This document shows positions 15,432 through 23,455 of a DNA stretch of 64,000 nucleotides, in pieces (position 1 is the first letter of the stretch; each line of letters opens with the position of its first letter). The notes beneath the pieces are model-generated. The model saw only the letters and a list, made by a program, of their open reading frames with translations. It ran no database searches and had not been told where the DNA came from. The translations under genes and the position numbers were made by a program. This DNA comes from DASXMT01 sp963755985 (lineage in GTDB: Bacteria; Actinomycetota; Acidimicrobiia; Acidimicrobiales; RAAP-2): positions 372,001-436,000 of the forward strand of contig CAVWLO010000005.1 in assembly GCA_963755985.1 (NCBI GenBank), in the 5' to 3' direction.

Positions 15432-15878
15432 GTGGACCCCTACGGGCAGCAGCTGGCCGACGCCGTCGACGCGGTGTTGGCCCGGTGGGTGGAGCGATGC
15501 GTCGCCCTCCGGGCCGGCCAGTCCGGATTGGCCGAGACACCGGAGCTGCGTGCGGCCGGCGCCCATGCCGGTCAGCGGGCGACCACCGAGGTTGGGCCCC
15601 AGTTGCGGGCCTTCTTGGACCTGGACGTCGATGCCCAGACCACGACGCCCCTGGCCATCCTGCGCCGGGCCGTGGCCTACCCCACCCGGGTCTTGTCGGA
15701 GGCTGGCGTGCCGGCCGTGGTCAAGGACCGGTTTCGTGAGGCCAACTTTCCCGACGATGTCTACGATCTCACGCCGGCCAAGCTGGCCGACATCGATCCG
15801 TCGCTGGCCGATCCGGGACTGGCCTGGGGGGCGGCTAAGGCCATGGCCCACCGGCAACGGCATCGACCCCGGGACTAG
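15432..15878 (+). CDS. Conserved actinobacterial hypothetical protein
   Basis: 148-residue soluble, mostly helical protein with no catalytic motif I recognise. Its most conserved-looking part is TPLAILRRAVAYPTRVLSEA, then FPDDVYDLTPAKLADIDPSL and GLAWGAAKAMAH; I recall similar unannotated proteins in many actinomycetes. It starts at GTG 15432 with GGGAGG 8-10 nt upstream, formed by the end of a tandem repeat. It is divergent from the SDR-aldehyde dehydrogenase pair. No function proposed. Confidence 0.8.
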   Translation: MDPYGQQLADAVDAVLARWVERCVALRAGQSGLAETPELRAAGAHAGQRATTEVGPQLRAFLDLDVDAQTTTPLAILRRAVAYPTRVLSEAGVPAVVKDRFREANFPDDVYDLTPAKLADIDPSLADPGLAWGAAKAMAHRQRHRPRD

Positions 15879-15932
15879 GAGCCCCGCGACGGAGCCGGGT
15901 GTGGCCGGAGTCCACCTGTGGCCGGAACGAGG

Positions 15933-15962
15933 AAACCCCACCCGACCGAGGCCGAGTGGGGC
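15933..15962 (-). terminator. Rho-independent terminator (minus strand)
   Basis: On the minus strand GCCCCAC (15962-15956) pairs with GTGGGGT (15941-15935), with an inner CG/CG extension and a short loop. TTTCCTCGTT follows. It ends a minus-strand transcript covering the non-coding segment to about 16080; on the plus strand no U tract follows. Confidence 0.65.
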
Positions 15963-16080
15963 TCCTGATTGCTACCCGTCCTAGCGAATCCGCGGGAGGG
16001 GGGAACCTGCCGAACATCGAAGGCTGATAGCGATCAAGTGGGTCCAACCCAGCCCTCCGCTGATCTATTCCGCCACTGCC
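15963..16080 (-). ncRNA. Candidate structured non-coding RNA
   Basis: Non-coding on both strands between a hypothetical gene and an F420 oxidoreductase, and followed by a terminator. Minus-strand pairings are strong: GCGGAGGG (16060-16053) with CCCTCCCGC (16000-15992, one bulge); hairpin TGGGT-TGG-ACCCA; and alternative stems for CTTGATCGCTA (16038-16028), either with itself (TGAT-CGCT-ATCA) or with TAGCAATCAGG (15974-15964). A C6 run sits at about 16003-15998. I found no tRNA T-loop and could not match tmRNA, SRP or RNase P. Resemblance to a named actinobacterial RNA (for example 6C) is not established. Confidence 0.4.
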
Positions 16081-16129
16081 CCGGCCCAAATCGATTGTCA
16101 CAGAACCGTAACCTCAGTCAGGTGCCATC

Positions 16130-17020
16130 ATGACGCCCATGGACATCGCCATGACCCTGCCGACCATGCTCCCGCACGGCCGGCGGGAACTGCTGGCCTG
16201 GTGCCGGGAAGTCGACCGGGGGCCGTGGTCGAGCCTCGCCGTGCCTGAGCGGGTGACCTACACGAGTCACGCCCTGACCGTGCAGCTGGCCGCGGCCGGC
16301 GCGCTCACCGAACGGGTCAGGCTGTGGACGACGTTGATCGTGCTGCCGGCGCACAATGCGGTACAGGTGGCCAAGGACATGGCCTCGGTCGACCAAGTGT
16401 GCGAGGGTCGGCTGACGGTGGCCGTCGGGGTCGGTGGCCGGGAGCAGGACTACCGGGCCATCGGCGGCGACTTCACCAACCGGTGGGCGCGCATGGACGC
16501 GCAGGTGGCCGAGATGCGGAGCATCTGGGATCAGCACCCACCCTTCGAGGGCTCCGATCCGGTCGGCCCGCCGCCGGTCCAGGCCGGCGGCCCGCCGTTG
16601 GTCGCCGGTGTGGTCGGTCCTAAGGCCCTGGCCCGCGCCGCCCGTTGGGCCGTGGGCGTCGACGACCCCTCGGCCATCGTCGAGGTACAAGGCGATGCCC
16701 TGGCGGCGCAGCGCGACAAGGTACTGGCGGCCTGGAAGGAGGCGGGCCGGAACGACCAGCCCCATTTCTCCACCAGCCTCTGGTACGCCCTCGGGCCCAA
16801 CGCCAGAGAACAGCTGGCCGGCTACGTCTACGACTACCTGAAGATCTTCGACCCGGGCTACGCCCGGACGACCGCCGACACGGCCCCCGTCCACAACGCA
16901 GAAGCCCTGCGAGATTCGATCGCCGCCGCTCGGGACGTGGGCTGTGACGAGCTCTTCCTCGTCCCCACCACCGCCGACCCGGCCGAGCTGTCCCGCACCC
17001 GCGACGCGCTCGGCTTCTGA
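16130..17020 (+). CDS. LLM-class (F420-dependent type) oxidoreductase
   Basis: 296-residue luciferase-like TIM-barrel protein. Motifs are TLIVLPAHNAVQVAKDMASV, then RLTVAVGVGGREQDYRAIGG, both typical of actinobacterial F420- or FMN-using members. It begins at ATG 16130; ATG 16139 is equally possible. Hydride transfer to an alcohol, aldehyde or xenobiotic is the family role; substrate unknown. A glyoxalase-fold gene follows on the same strand after 92 nt. Confidence 0.88.
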   Translation: MTPMDIAMTLPTMLPHGRRELLAWCREVDRGPWSSLAVPERVTYTSHALTVQLAAAGALTERVRLWTTLIVLPAHNAVQVAKDMASVDQVCEGRLTVAVGVGGREQDYRAIGGDFTNRWARMDAQVAEMRSIWDQHPPFEGSDPVGPPPVQAGGPPLVAGVVGPKALARAARWAVGVDDPSAIVEVQGDALAAQRDKVLAAWKEAGRNDQPHFSTSLWYALGPNAREQLAGYVYDYLKIFDPGYARTTADTAPVHNAEALRDSIAAARDVGCDELFLVPTTADPAELSRTRDALGF

Positions 17021-17112
17021 GCCGGCCCACAGGCTGGCCGGCTCCATGCCCTCCGATCCGGGCCACCCCGGTTCCCTGGGCGCCCCGAGGCCTCGTGCCC
17101 TACTGTTGGGCC

Positions 17113-17490
17113 ATGCCCACCCTCGAACATGTCAATCTCGGTATCCCGGTTGACGGGACCGAGGCGGAGACGGCCTTCCTGGTCGATGTGCTCGGCTTCC
17201 ACGGTGTGGAGGCACCCGCCGAGATCCGGGCGCGCTTCAGCCCGCTGTGGTTCGAGGGCGACGATGGACGGCAGATTCACCTGAGCGTCGACCCCGAGCA
17301 CCGGCCGGCAGCACGGGCCCATGTTGCCGTTTGGCTCGGCGAAGAGTTGTCGGCCACGGAGGAGCGGCTGAGCCGCTCCGGCTTCGAATGGAAGGCCTTG
17401 GACAGTGCTGTCCGCCGGGTCGTCTTCACCCGGGATCCGGCCGGGAACCGTTGGGAGCTGACCGGTCCAGCCGTCAACACCTCGGAGTGA
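17113..17490 (+). CDS. VOC family (glyoxalase/bleomycin-resistance fold) protein
   Basis: 125-residue protein with paired beta-alpha-beta-beta-beta modules. It opens MPTLEHVNLGIPVDGTEAE, carries HVAVWLGEEL in the middle and ends FTRDPAGNRWELTGPA, the usual RDPxGNxxEL metal-site close of the VOC superfamily. H in LEHVNLGIP, H in RAHVAVW and E in NRWEL are candidate metal ligands. It starts at ATG 17113; GTG 17095 is in frame but has no clear ribosome site. Dioxygenase, isomerase or resistance function cannot be separated. Confidence 0.84.
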   Translation: MPTLEHVNLGIPVDGTEAETAFLVDVLGFHGVEAPAEIRARFSPLWFEGDDGRQIHLSVDPEHRPAARAHVAVWLGEELSATEERLSRSGFEWKALDSAVRRVVFTRDPAGNRWELTGPAVNTSE

Positions 17491-17524
17491 CCCCGGCCGA
17501 CCGGGCTCTCTGGCCCTCGTGCGG

Positions 17525-18460
17525 TCAGGGCTCGAGGACGACCTTGATGGCACCACCCTTGCGGTCCTGAGCCACGGCGAACGCCTCGGCGGCGGCGTCG
17601 AGTGGGAACCGGTGGGTGATGATCGTTTCGGCCACCTCCGGTCTAACCGCCAGCACGGCCGCTGCCACCTCGAAGTCGCGTGAGGGCCCGACCCGCCCGT
17701 ACATGCTCGCCGGGATCAGATCGATCTCGCGCATGCAGACGGCATAGGCCGGGATGTCGACGGTGCCATCCCAGTAGGAGGCGAGCAGCACGACCCGACC
17801 CCCGGGGCGGCACAGCTCGACGGCGCGGGCCAGGGCGCCGGAATTGCCGGCGGCCTCGATGACGACGTCGTAGCCGCCGTCACCCACCATGGCCGCACCC
17901 AGGCGATCGGCAGCCTGGCCCTGACGGTCGTGCCGTGCCTCCATGGCCACCGTGGCCCCGGTGGCCTGGACGGCAACGATGGCGGCCTGTCCGATTGAAC
18001 CACCCCCGACGACGGCAACCCGCTCGCTCGGATCGACCCGCGCCCGGCGCACCCCGTGCACGGCCACGGCCAGCGGCTCCACCAGGCACGCGTCCTGGCT
18101 GGACAGACCCGACGGGACGGGGATGACCGATGACGCCGGCACCAGGCATTCGTCGGCCATGCCACCGTCCCGGCCGATCCCCATGATCATGTCGGGCCCG
18201 ATGATGCAGAGGTTGTACTCGCCGTTGCGACAAGGGGGGCAATCGAGGCACGGACCGATCGGCTCCACGGCAACGAGGGTCCCGTCATTGAGCACCCCGG
18301 CAACTTCGTGGCCCAGGATGGTGGGCATGTCCCACGCCAGCAGGTGGAGGTCGGAGCCGCAGATGCCGGCCGAGGCGACGCGGACCCGGACGCCGTCGCC
18401 GGTCGGTGCCGGTTCGTCCGATACCCTCGCCGCGCCGTTGGCACATCGGACCGCCCTCAC
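17525..18460 (-). CDS. Zinc-dependent alcohol/threonine dehydrogenase-like MDR
   Basis: 311-residue medium-chain zinc dehydrogenase. Catalytic zinc region: AGICGSDLHLLAWDMPTILG then GHEVAGV. The structural-zinc lobe appears as CLDCPPCRNGEYNLC (four cysteines). The Rossmann motif is VVGGGSIGQAA. It probably oxidises a polyol or secondary alcohol with NAD(P). It starts at GTG 18460 behind GAGGGAA. It is divergent from a SnoaL-like gene with about 180 nt between them. Confidence 0.88.
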   Translation of the reverse strand: MRAVRCANGAARVSDEPAPTGDGVRVRVASAGICGSDLHLLAWDMPTILGHEVAGVLNDGTLVAVEPIGPCLDCPPCRNGEYNLCIIGPDMIMGIGRDGGMADECLVPASSVIPVPSGLSSQDACLVEPLAVAVHGVRRARVDPSERVAVVGGGSIGQAAIVAVQATGATVAMEARHDRQGQAADRLGAAMVGDGGYDVVIEAAGNSGALARAVELCRPGGRVVLLASYWDGTVDIPAYAVCMREIDLIPASMYGRVGPSRDFEVAAAVLAVRPEVAETIITHRFPLDAAAEAFAVAQDRKGGAIKVVLEP

Positions 18461-18643
18461 CGGGGCGTTCCCTCATCGCCGTTGCCTTGGACTGCCACCC
18501 CTGACCTCCCGTATACGTGTGCCCCCAGCCCGGCGGGTGCCCACGACGATAGACCCACGGGCCCGGTACCGAGCGGGCTCCCGGCGCGCTACCTTCGACC
18601 TGCGTTCGCCACCACGGGCGGACCTGGCCCGGGAGAGCCGCCG

Positions 18644-19144
18644 ATGGATGAAGACCAGGTACAGTCGTTCCTCGACAAGCAGGCCGTCCTCGAGGTGGTA
18701 CTGCGGTACTGCCGGGGGGTGGACCGCCTCGACCTGGCCCTGGTGCGGTCCTGCTACCACCCCGACGGAGTCGATCATCATACCGGGTTCACCGGTTCGG
18801 CCGACGACTACGTAGCCTGGATCGATGTCGGGCTGCGCCAGTTCGCCGGCACCATGCACCTGATCGGGAACCACCTGTGCGAGCTGGAGGGGGACACCGC
18901 CCACGCCGAGACCTACGGCACCGCCCATCATTGGGGCGAACCGCTCGGGGACCCGGCACGCAATTTCACCTCGGCGTTCCGTTACGTGGACCGATTCGAG
19001 CGGCGGTCCGGTGAGTGGCGTATCGCCGAGCGGTTTGCCATCCGAGAGTGGACCCGCGCCGTTCCGGCCGATCTTGTCCGGGCCAAAGAAGGTGAGGGAC
19101 CGGTCGCCCGGAGGGACCGGTCGGATCTGGCCTATCGGCGCTGA
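18644..19144 (+). CDS. SnoaL-like (NTF2 fold) protein
   Basis: 166-residue SnoaL_4-type protein: LEVVLRYCRGVDRLDLALVR, CYHPDGVDHHTGFTG, then GTMHLIGNHLCELEGDTAHA and a conserved tail with EWRIAERFAIREWTR. The D/H pairs in YHPDGVDHH match members of the bile-acid dehydratase/scytalone-dehydratase-like group, so a dehydratase is a reasonable guess only. It starts at ATG 18644 behind GGGAGA. Confidence 0.83.
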   Translation: MDEDQVQSFLDKQAVLEVVLRYCRGVDRLDLALVRSCYHPDGVDHHTGFTGSADDYVAWIDVGLRQFAGTMHLIGNHLCELEGDTAHAETYGTAHHWGEPLGDPARNFTSAFRYVDRFERRSGEWRIAERFAIREWTRAVPADLVRAKEGEGPVARRDRSDLAYRR

Positions 19145-19168
19145 GGCCGTTGGCGATAGCGTTTGTCG

Positions 19169-20143
19169 ATGGCTCTCCCCGCCCCTCCGCACGGGAGTGC
19201 ACCCACCCCTCGAGTGGACGTGCGTTTCGAGTCCTTCTCTCGTCGTCGCTGGGCCGCGCTCGGAGACCCGATGGACGACCGACTGTCGCCGTCGGATGTC
19301 GCCGTGCTCGCTGCTACCGGCGAACCGGTCGCCATCGACGAGGTGACCGAGGTGTACCGCCCGCTGGCCCAGCTCTTGGCCCTCCGGGCCGCGGCGGCCC
19401 GCGACCTCCAACATCGGACCGATGGGTTCTTGGGGGACGACCGGCCGGCCGCTCCGTTCGTGATTGGGATCGGTGGAAGCGTGGCCGTGGGCAAGAGCAC
19501 CACGGCCCGGCTGTTGCAGGCCCTGTTGAGTCGGGGCCCTGGGCGCCCAGGCGTCGCCCTCCTGACCACGGACGGGTTCCTCTATCCGAACGCGGTGCTC
19601 GAGGCGCGAGGGCTGATCTCGCGCAAGGGCTTTCCCGAGAGCTACGACCAGCGCAAGCTGGTCGATGCGCTGGCCGCGATCAAGTCCGGGCAACCCGAAG
19701 TCGTGACCCCGGTGTACTCGCATCACACCTACGACATCGTGCCTGGTCGATTTCAGGTGATCCGGCATCCCGAGCTGGTCATTGTCGAGGGGCTGAACGT
19801 CTTGCAGGTCGACACCAAGGACGCGTCACCTGATCAGGTGGTGGTGTCGGATTTCTTCGACTTCTCCATCTACGTCGACGCCGCCGAGGATGACATCGCC
19901 CGGTGGTTCGGCGAGCGGCTCCTTGGCCTGCGAGCGACCGCGCTGCAGGACCCGGACTCGTTCTTCCACTACTTCACCTCGATGTCCGATGAGGAGATGG
20001 ATGAGACGACCCGACAGATCTGGTCGGGGATCAACCTGGTGAACCTGCGCGAGAACATCGCACCGACCCGGGCGCGGGCGAACGTGGTCTTGGAGAAGGG
20101 TGCCACCCACCAGGTGTGCCGCATACGACTCCGACGAGCCTGA
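19169..20143 (+). CDS. coaA: Pantothenate kinase, type I (CoaA)
   Basis: 324-residue P-loop kinase phosphorylating pantothenate with ATP, the first step of coenzyme A synthesis. Walker A is GGSVAVGKST (about 102-111). Family blocks: TTDGFLYPNAVLEARGLISR, KGFPESYD, PVYSHHTYDIVPG, and VIVEGLNVLQ. Length matches bacterial CoaA. ATG 19169 was chosen over TTG 19163 in the same frame. The NRDE gene begins 14 nt downstream, suggesting co-transcription. Confidence 0.96.
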   Translation: MALPAPPHGSAPTPRVDVRFESFSRRRWAALGDPMDDRLSPSDVAVLAATGEPVAIDEVTEVYRPLAQLLALRAAAARDLQHRTDGFLGDDRPAAPFVIGIGGSVAVGKSTTARLLQALLSRGPGRPGVALLTTDGFLYPNAVLEARGLISRKGFPESYDQRKLVDALAAIKSGQPEVVTPVYSHHTYDIVPGRFQVIRHPELVIVEGLNVLQVDTKDASPDQVVVSDFFDFSIYVDAAEDDIARWFGERLLGLRATALQDPDSFFHYFTSMSDEEMDETTRQIWSGINLVNLRENIAPTRARANVVLEKGATHQVCRIRLRRA

Positions 20144-20157
20144 CTGGTTCTCGGCCC

Positions 20158-20928
20158 GTGTGCCTGCTCGTTGCCGTCTTCCAGGTGGTCGCCGACTCGC
20201 CGTTGATCATTGCCGCCAATCGCGATGAGCGCTACGACCGGGACGCCACCTTCCTCACGTCCCTGTCGTCGTCCTCACCGAGGATCCTGGGAGGGCGGGA
20301 CGAACTGGCCGGGGGCACCTGGCTGGCCGTCAACGAGCACGGTGTGGTCGCCGGGCTCACCAACAAGCCGGCAGCGGCGGGACGGGATCCATCCCGGCGA
20401 TCCCGGGGCGAGATACCCCTAGCCTTGGCCCGGCAGGCATCGGCGGCCAATGCCGTTGCGCGCGTGGCGGCCACCCTCGAGCCCAGCACCTTCAACCCGT
20501 GTTGGGTGCTGGTCGGGGACCGCGAGTCCTTGTACCACGTCGACATGACCGATCCCGGCGGTGTCCGTACGCAGGCCCTTGCTCCCGGGGTGCACGTGCT
20601 CGAGAACAAGCCGCTCGGGGAGCCCAGCGACAAGGTGGAACGTGTGCGCAGATTGATCGGGGACCTCGGCGGCTGCTCGGGTGACGAGGTGCTGTGCCAC
20701 TTGCGGACCGTGCTGGCCGACCACGTCGTTGTTCGCCCGCCGATGGATGAAACCGAGGCGTCCCGATTCAGCGCCCAGATCTCGGCCTGCTGTGTCCACA
20801 CTGAGACATACGGCACACGCTCGGCCATGTTGGTCCGCGACCCGGCATCCGAGGTCATGGAGCCCGAGATCTGGGCGTCGAACGGCCCGTCGTGCGTGAA
20901 CCTGCTGCAGCAGGTGTTCTTCGTGTAG
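20158..20928 (+). CDS. NRDE (TANGO2-like) family protein
   Basis: 256-residue protein with the diagnostic IIAANRDERYDR motif near the N-terminus, followed by GGRDELAGGTWLAVNEHG and VVAGLTNK. Starting at GTG 20158 puts Cys at position 2, as in Ntn-hydrolase-type NRDE proteins where Cys2 is the presumed nucleophile; this decides the start. Function in bacteria is not established (haem or lipid handling has been proposed for eukaryotic TANGO2). It follows coaA by 14 nt. Confidence 0.85.
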   Translation: MCLLVAVFQVVADSPLIIAANRDERYDRDATFLTSLSSSSPRILGGRDELAGGTWLAVNEHGVVAGLTNKPAAAGRDPSRRSRGEIPLALARQASAANAVARVAATLEPSTFNPCWVLVGDRESLYHVDMTDPGGVRTQALAPGVHVLENKPLGEPSDKVERVRRLIGDLGGCSGDEVLCHLRTVLADHVVVRPPMDETEASRFSAQISACCVHTETYGTRSAMLVRDPASEVMEPEIWASNGPSCVNLLQQVFFV

Positions 20929-21017
20929 CCGCCGGCCCGGGTACCCGAGACGTGCATCCATCGCCGGACACAAACAGATGGACCGCTCGGTGTGCGGCGT
21001 GGTCCAATGTGCGGTCC

Positions 21018-22367
21018 ATGGCCGCCCTGCCCAATCCCCTCGAGCTGCTGAAGAGCCGCTCCTATCTCAAGGTACTGGTCCTGGCCGCCGCCATCGGCGT
21101 GCCCATCTCTGCACTGGCCTACTTCTTCTTGGAGCTGGTCACGTACAGCCAGAACCAGCTGTACACCCACCTCCCCCATGCGCTCGGCTTCGACCGCGTG
21201 CCCCTCTGGTGGCCGGTGCCCCTCCTCGCCATCAGCGGGTTGGTGGTGGCAGCGGCTATCAAGTACCTGCCCGGTACCGGTGGCCATGCTCCCGCTGACG
21301 GGCTCCAGGTCGGGTCGGGCGCGCCCTCGGCCGCAGAGCTCCCGGGGATCGCCCTGGCCGCCCTGGCCACCCTGATCCTGGGTGCGGTCCTCGGGCCGGA
21401 GGCGCCCCTCATCGCCCTCGGCGGAGGGCTCGGGGTCTGCGCCGTCCGGCTGGCCACGAGGGACGCCCCCCCGATGGTGTCCGCTGTCCTGGCCGGAGCC
21501 GGGAGCTTCGCCGCCATCAGCACGCTGTTCGGCTCCCCCCTGCTCGGCGCGTTCCTCCTCATGGAGGCGTCCGGGTTGGGCGGCCCGGTCTTGGGCCTCG
21601 TCCTCGTCCCCGGTCTGTTGTCGGCGGGCATCGGCTACCTCGTCTTCGTCGGGTTGGACAGCTGGACCGGATTCGGCATCTTCTCCCTGGCCATACCGGA
21701 TCTGCCCCACTTCGCCACCCCCGACGTCGCCGAATTCGGCTGGGCCTTGGTCATCGGACTGGCCGCGGTGGCCTTCGGCGGGGTCATTCGCTGGCTCGCC
21801 CTCTACCTGCGCTCCCTCGTCGACCCGAGGCGGGTTCTCCTCACGCCGGTCGCCGGCCTGGCCGTCGCCGGGGCGGCCATCCTGTTCGAGGCCGGCACCG
21901 GGAAGGGATCCACCACTGTGCTCTTCTCCGGTCAGACCGCCCTCGGGCCGGTCGTCGAGCACGCCGCCGGGTGGTCACTCGGCACGCTGGTGCTGCTCGC
22001 CGCGTGCAAGGGCGTCGCCTACAGCGTCTCGTTGAGCAGCTTCCGCGGTGGTCCGGTCTTCCCGGCCCTCTTCCTCGGCGCGGTGGGGGGCATGGCCCTC
22101 TCCCATCTGCCCGGGCTCCCGATGGTCCCGGCGCTGGCCATGGGCATCGGGGCGATGTGCGTGGTGATGCTCAAGCTGCCCCTGACCTCGGTGCTGCTGG
22201 CCAGCCTGTTGACCGAGTCGTCGGGTGGCGCGGCCATTCCGCTGGTCATCGTGGCCGTCACCGTGGCCTACGTGGGCTCGGCCCATTTCTCGCCGGCGCC
22301 ACGAGGCTCGGGCCCTGTCCCACCGGGACTGGCTCAGGGTGCCGTCCCCGAGCCGGCCCGCGGGTAG
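21018..22367 (+). CDS. Voltage-gated chloride channel (ClC) family protein
   Basis: 449-residue integral membrane protein with ten or more hydrophobic helices. ClC selectivity motifs are visible: VLGPEAPLIALGGGLG (the GxExP region), a GSPLLGAFLLME segment, and FRGGPVFPALFLGAVGG (GxFxP). It transports chloride or fluoride, as a channel or proton antiporter; residues deciding between these are not clear. It starts at ATG 21018; GTG 21009 is in frame. Confidence 0.9.
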   Translation: MAALPNPLELLKSRSYLKVLVLAAAIGVPISALAYFFLELVTYSQNQLYTHLPHALGFDRVPLWWPVPLLAISGLVVAAAIKYLPGTGGHAPADGLQVGSGAPSAAELPGIALAALATLILGAVLGPEAPLIALGGGLGVCAVRLATRDAPPMVSAVLAGAGSFAAISTLFGSPLLGAFLLMEASGLGGPVLGLVLVPGLLSAGIGYLVFVGLDSWTGFGIFSLAIPDLPHFATPDVAEFGWALVIGLAAVAFGGVIRWLALYLRSLVDPRRVLLTPVAGLAVAGAAILFEAGTGKGSTTVLFSGQTALGPVVEHAAGWSLGTLVLLAACKGVAYSVSLSSFRGGPVFPALFLGAVGGMALSHLPGLPMVPALAMGIGAMCVVMLKLPLTSVLLASLLTESSGGAAIPLVIVAVTVAYVGSAHFSPAPRGSGPVPPGLAQGAVPEPARG

Positions 22368-22456
22368 CACCGGGGCGCCCCGCCAGGTTCGCCTCGACGG
22401 TGCCCGTCCAGCGGGCCGGCTTCCGGTCAAGTACCTTCAGGGCGGGCTTCGCGGGC

Positions 22457-23443
22457 ATGCCGCCGTCGTCCGGGGGGTCAGAGGTGGACGAGCACCATCA
22501 AGACGACGAGTTCCACCCGCCGACCAGCGATGACCCCTACTGGACCGAGACGTGCTGGTTCACCTTCACCGTGCCCGGGCGCCGGCTGTCGGGGCAGCTC
22601 TATCCGTTCTTCCGTGCCAATCAGAAGGTCGTCGCCGGCGGGGCCTTCTTCTGGGACGACACCGGCCACAGCCCGACCGATGCCCTCCACGCTCGGCAAT
22701 TCTGGCATATGCCCCTGCCCGACCAACCCCTCTCGGACATCGCCCTGCCCAACGGCATCGCCTACCGCTGCCTGGAGCCATTGCGGCGCTACCAGATCGC
22801 CTACGACGACCCCGACGCGAGTGAGGGTGACGAGTCGGAGATCAGCGTCCGTCTGACCTTCACGGCCATCGCCCGCCCGAACTACCTCGGCCAGTCCCAC
22901 CTTGACCAACCCGGCCGCTACATCGGCACCATCACGTTGGCCGGCGAGGAGATCCCCGTCGACGCTTTCGGCTTCCGGGACCGGTCATGGGGGGTCCGCT
23001 CCCAGTTCGGACGAGGCATCCATGGATCGCCGGCCCAGTGCGGCGGCTACAGCTACGCCACCGCGTCGGATCGGGACGCCTTTCACGCCATCACCATGGA
23101 CTTCGGCGCCGGCAGCACGGCCATCCACGGCTATCTGCTGCGCGACGGGGAATGGGCCAAGGTGACGTCGGGTACCCGACTCGTGACCGAGCGAGATGAC
23201 CGGACCGGCCACCCCGCCGCCGTCGTCGTCGATCTGACCGACGAGGAAGGACGTGAGCTCCACGCCGAAGGCCGGTGCCTGAACGGTCTCGGGCTCTTTC
23301 TCAACCCCAACCTCTATACCGTGAACTGCCTGACCCAGTGGTCCTTCGACGGGATCACGGCGTATGGCGAGGATCATGACAACTGGAGTGCCTTCGGCAT
23401 CCGCCGGGCTCGGCGCCTCCATCAGAACCACGACAGACACTGA
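22457..23443 (+). CDS. Conserved hypothetical protein (AttH/DUF7064-like)
   Basis: About 328-residue soluble beta-rich protein. It contains DDPYWTETCWFTFTVPGRRL, then GFRDRSWGVRSQFG and GYSYATASDRDAFHAITMDF, a pattern I associate with lipocalin-like AttH-type or DUF7064/7065 proteins that sit beside aminoglycoside-phosphotransferase-like genes in actinobacterial catabolic loci. That association holds here: the next gene, 12 nt on, is such a kinase. The start may instead be GTG 22484 (GGGGGG upstream). Function unknown. Confidence 0.75.
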   Translation: MPPSSGGSEVDEHHQDDEFHPPTSDDPYWTETCWFTFTVPGRRLSGQLYPFFRANQKVVAGGAFFWDDTGHSPTDALHARQFWHMPLPDQPLSDIALPNGIAYRCLEPLRRYQIAYDDPDASEGDESEISVRLTFTAIARPNYLGQSHLDQPGRYIGTITLAGEEIPVDAFGFRDRSWGVRSQFGRGIHGSPAQCGGYSYATASDRDAFHAITMDFGAGSTAIHGYLLRDGEWAKVTSGTRLVTERDDRTGHPAAVVVDLTDEEGRELHAEGRCLNGLGLFLNPNLYTVNCLTQWSFDGITAYGEDHDNWSAFGIRRARRLHQNHDRH

Positions 23444-23455
23444 GGTGTTGCACCC

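Noticed and set aside
15990..16080. tRNA gene (Leu/Ser or Sec type) on the minus strand
   Set aside because: GTGGCGGAAT resembles a class II D-arm and the 8-bp helix suggests tRNA-Sec, but no GTTCRA T-loop, anticodon stem or CCA end can be placed.
20232..21962. 576-codon minus-strand frame opposite the NRDE and ClC genes
   Set aside because: Translation is Gly/Glu/Gln-rich and featureless and covers two unmistakable plus-strand genes.
22373..22382. GGGGCGCCCC palindrome after the ClC gene as a terminator
   Set aside because: No loop and no following T tract; consistent with random GC-rich symmetry.
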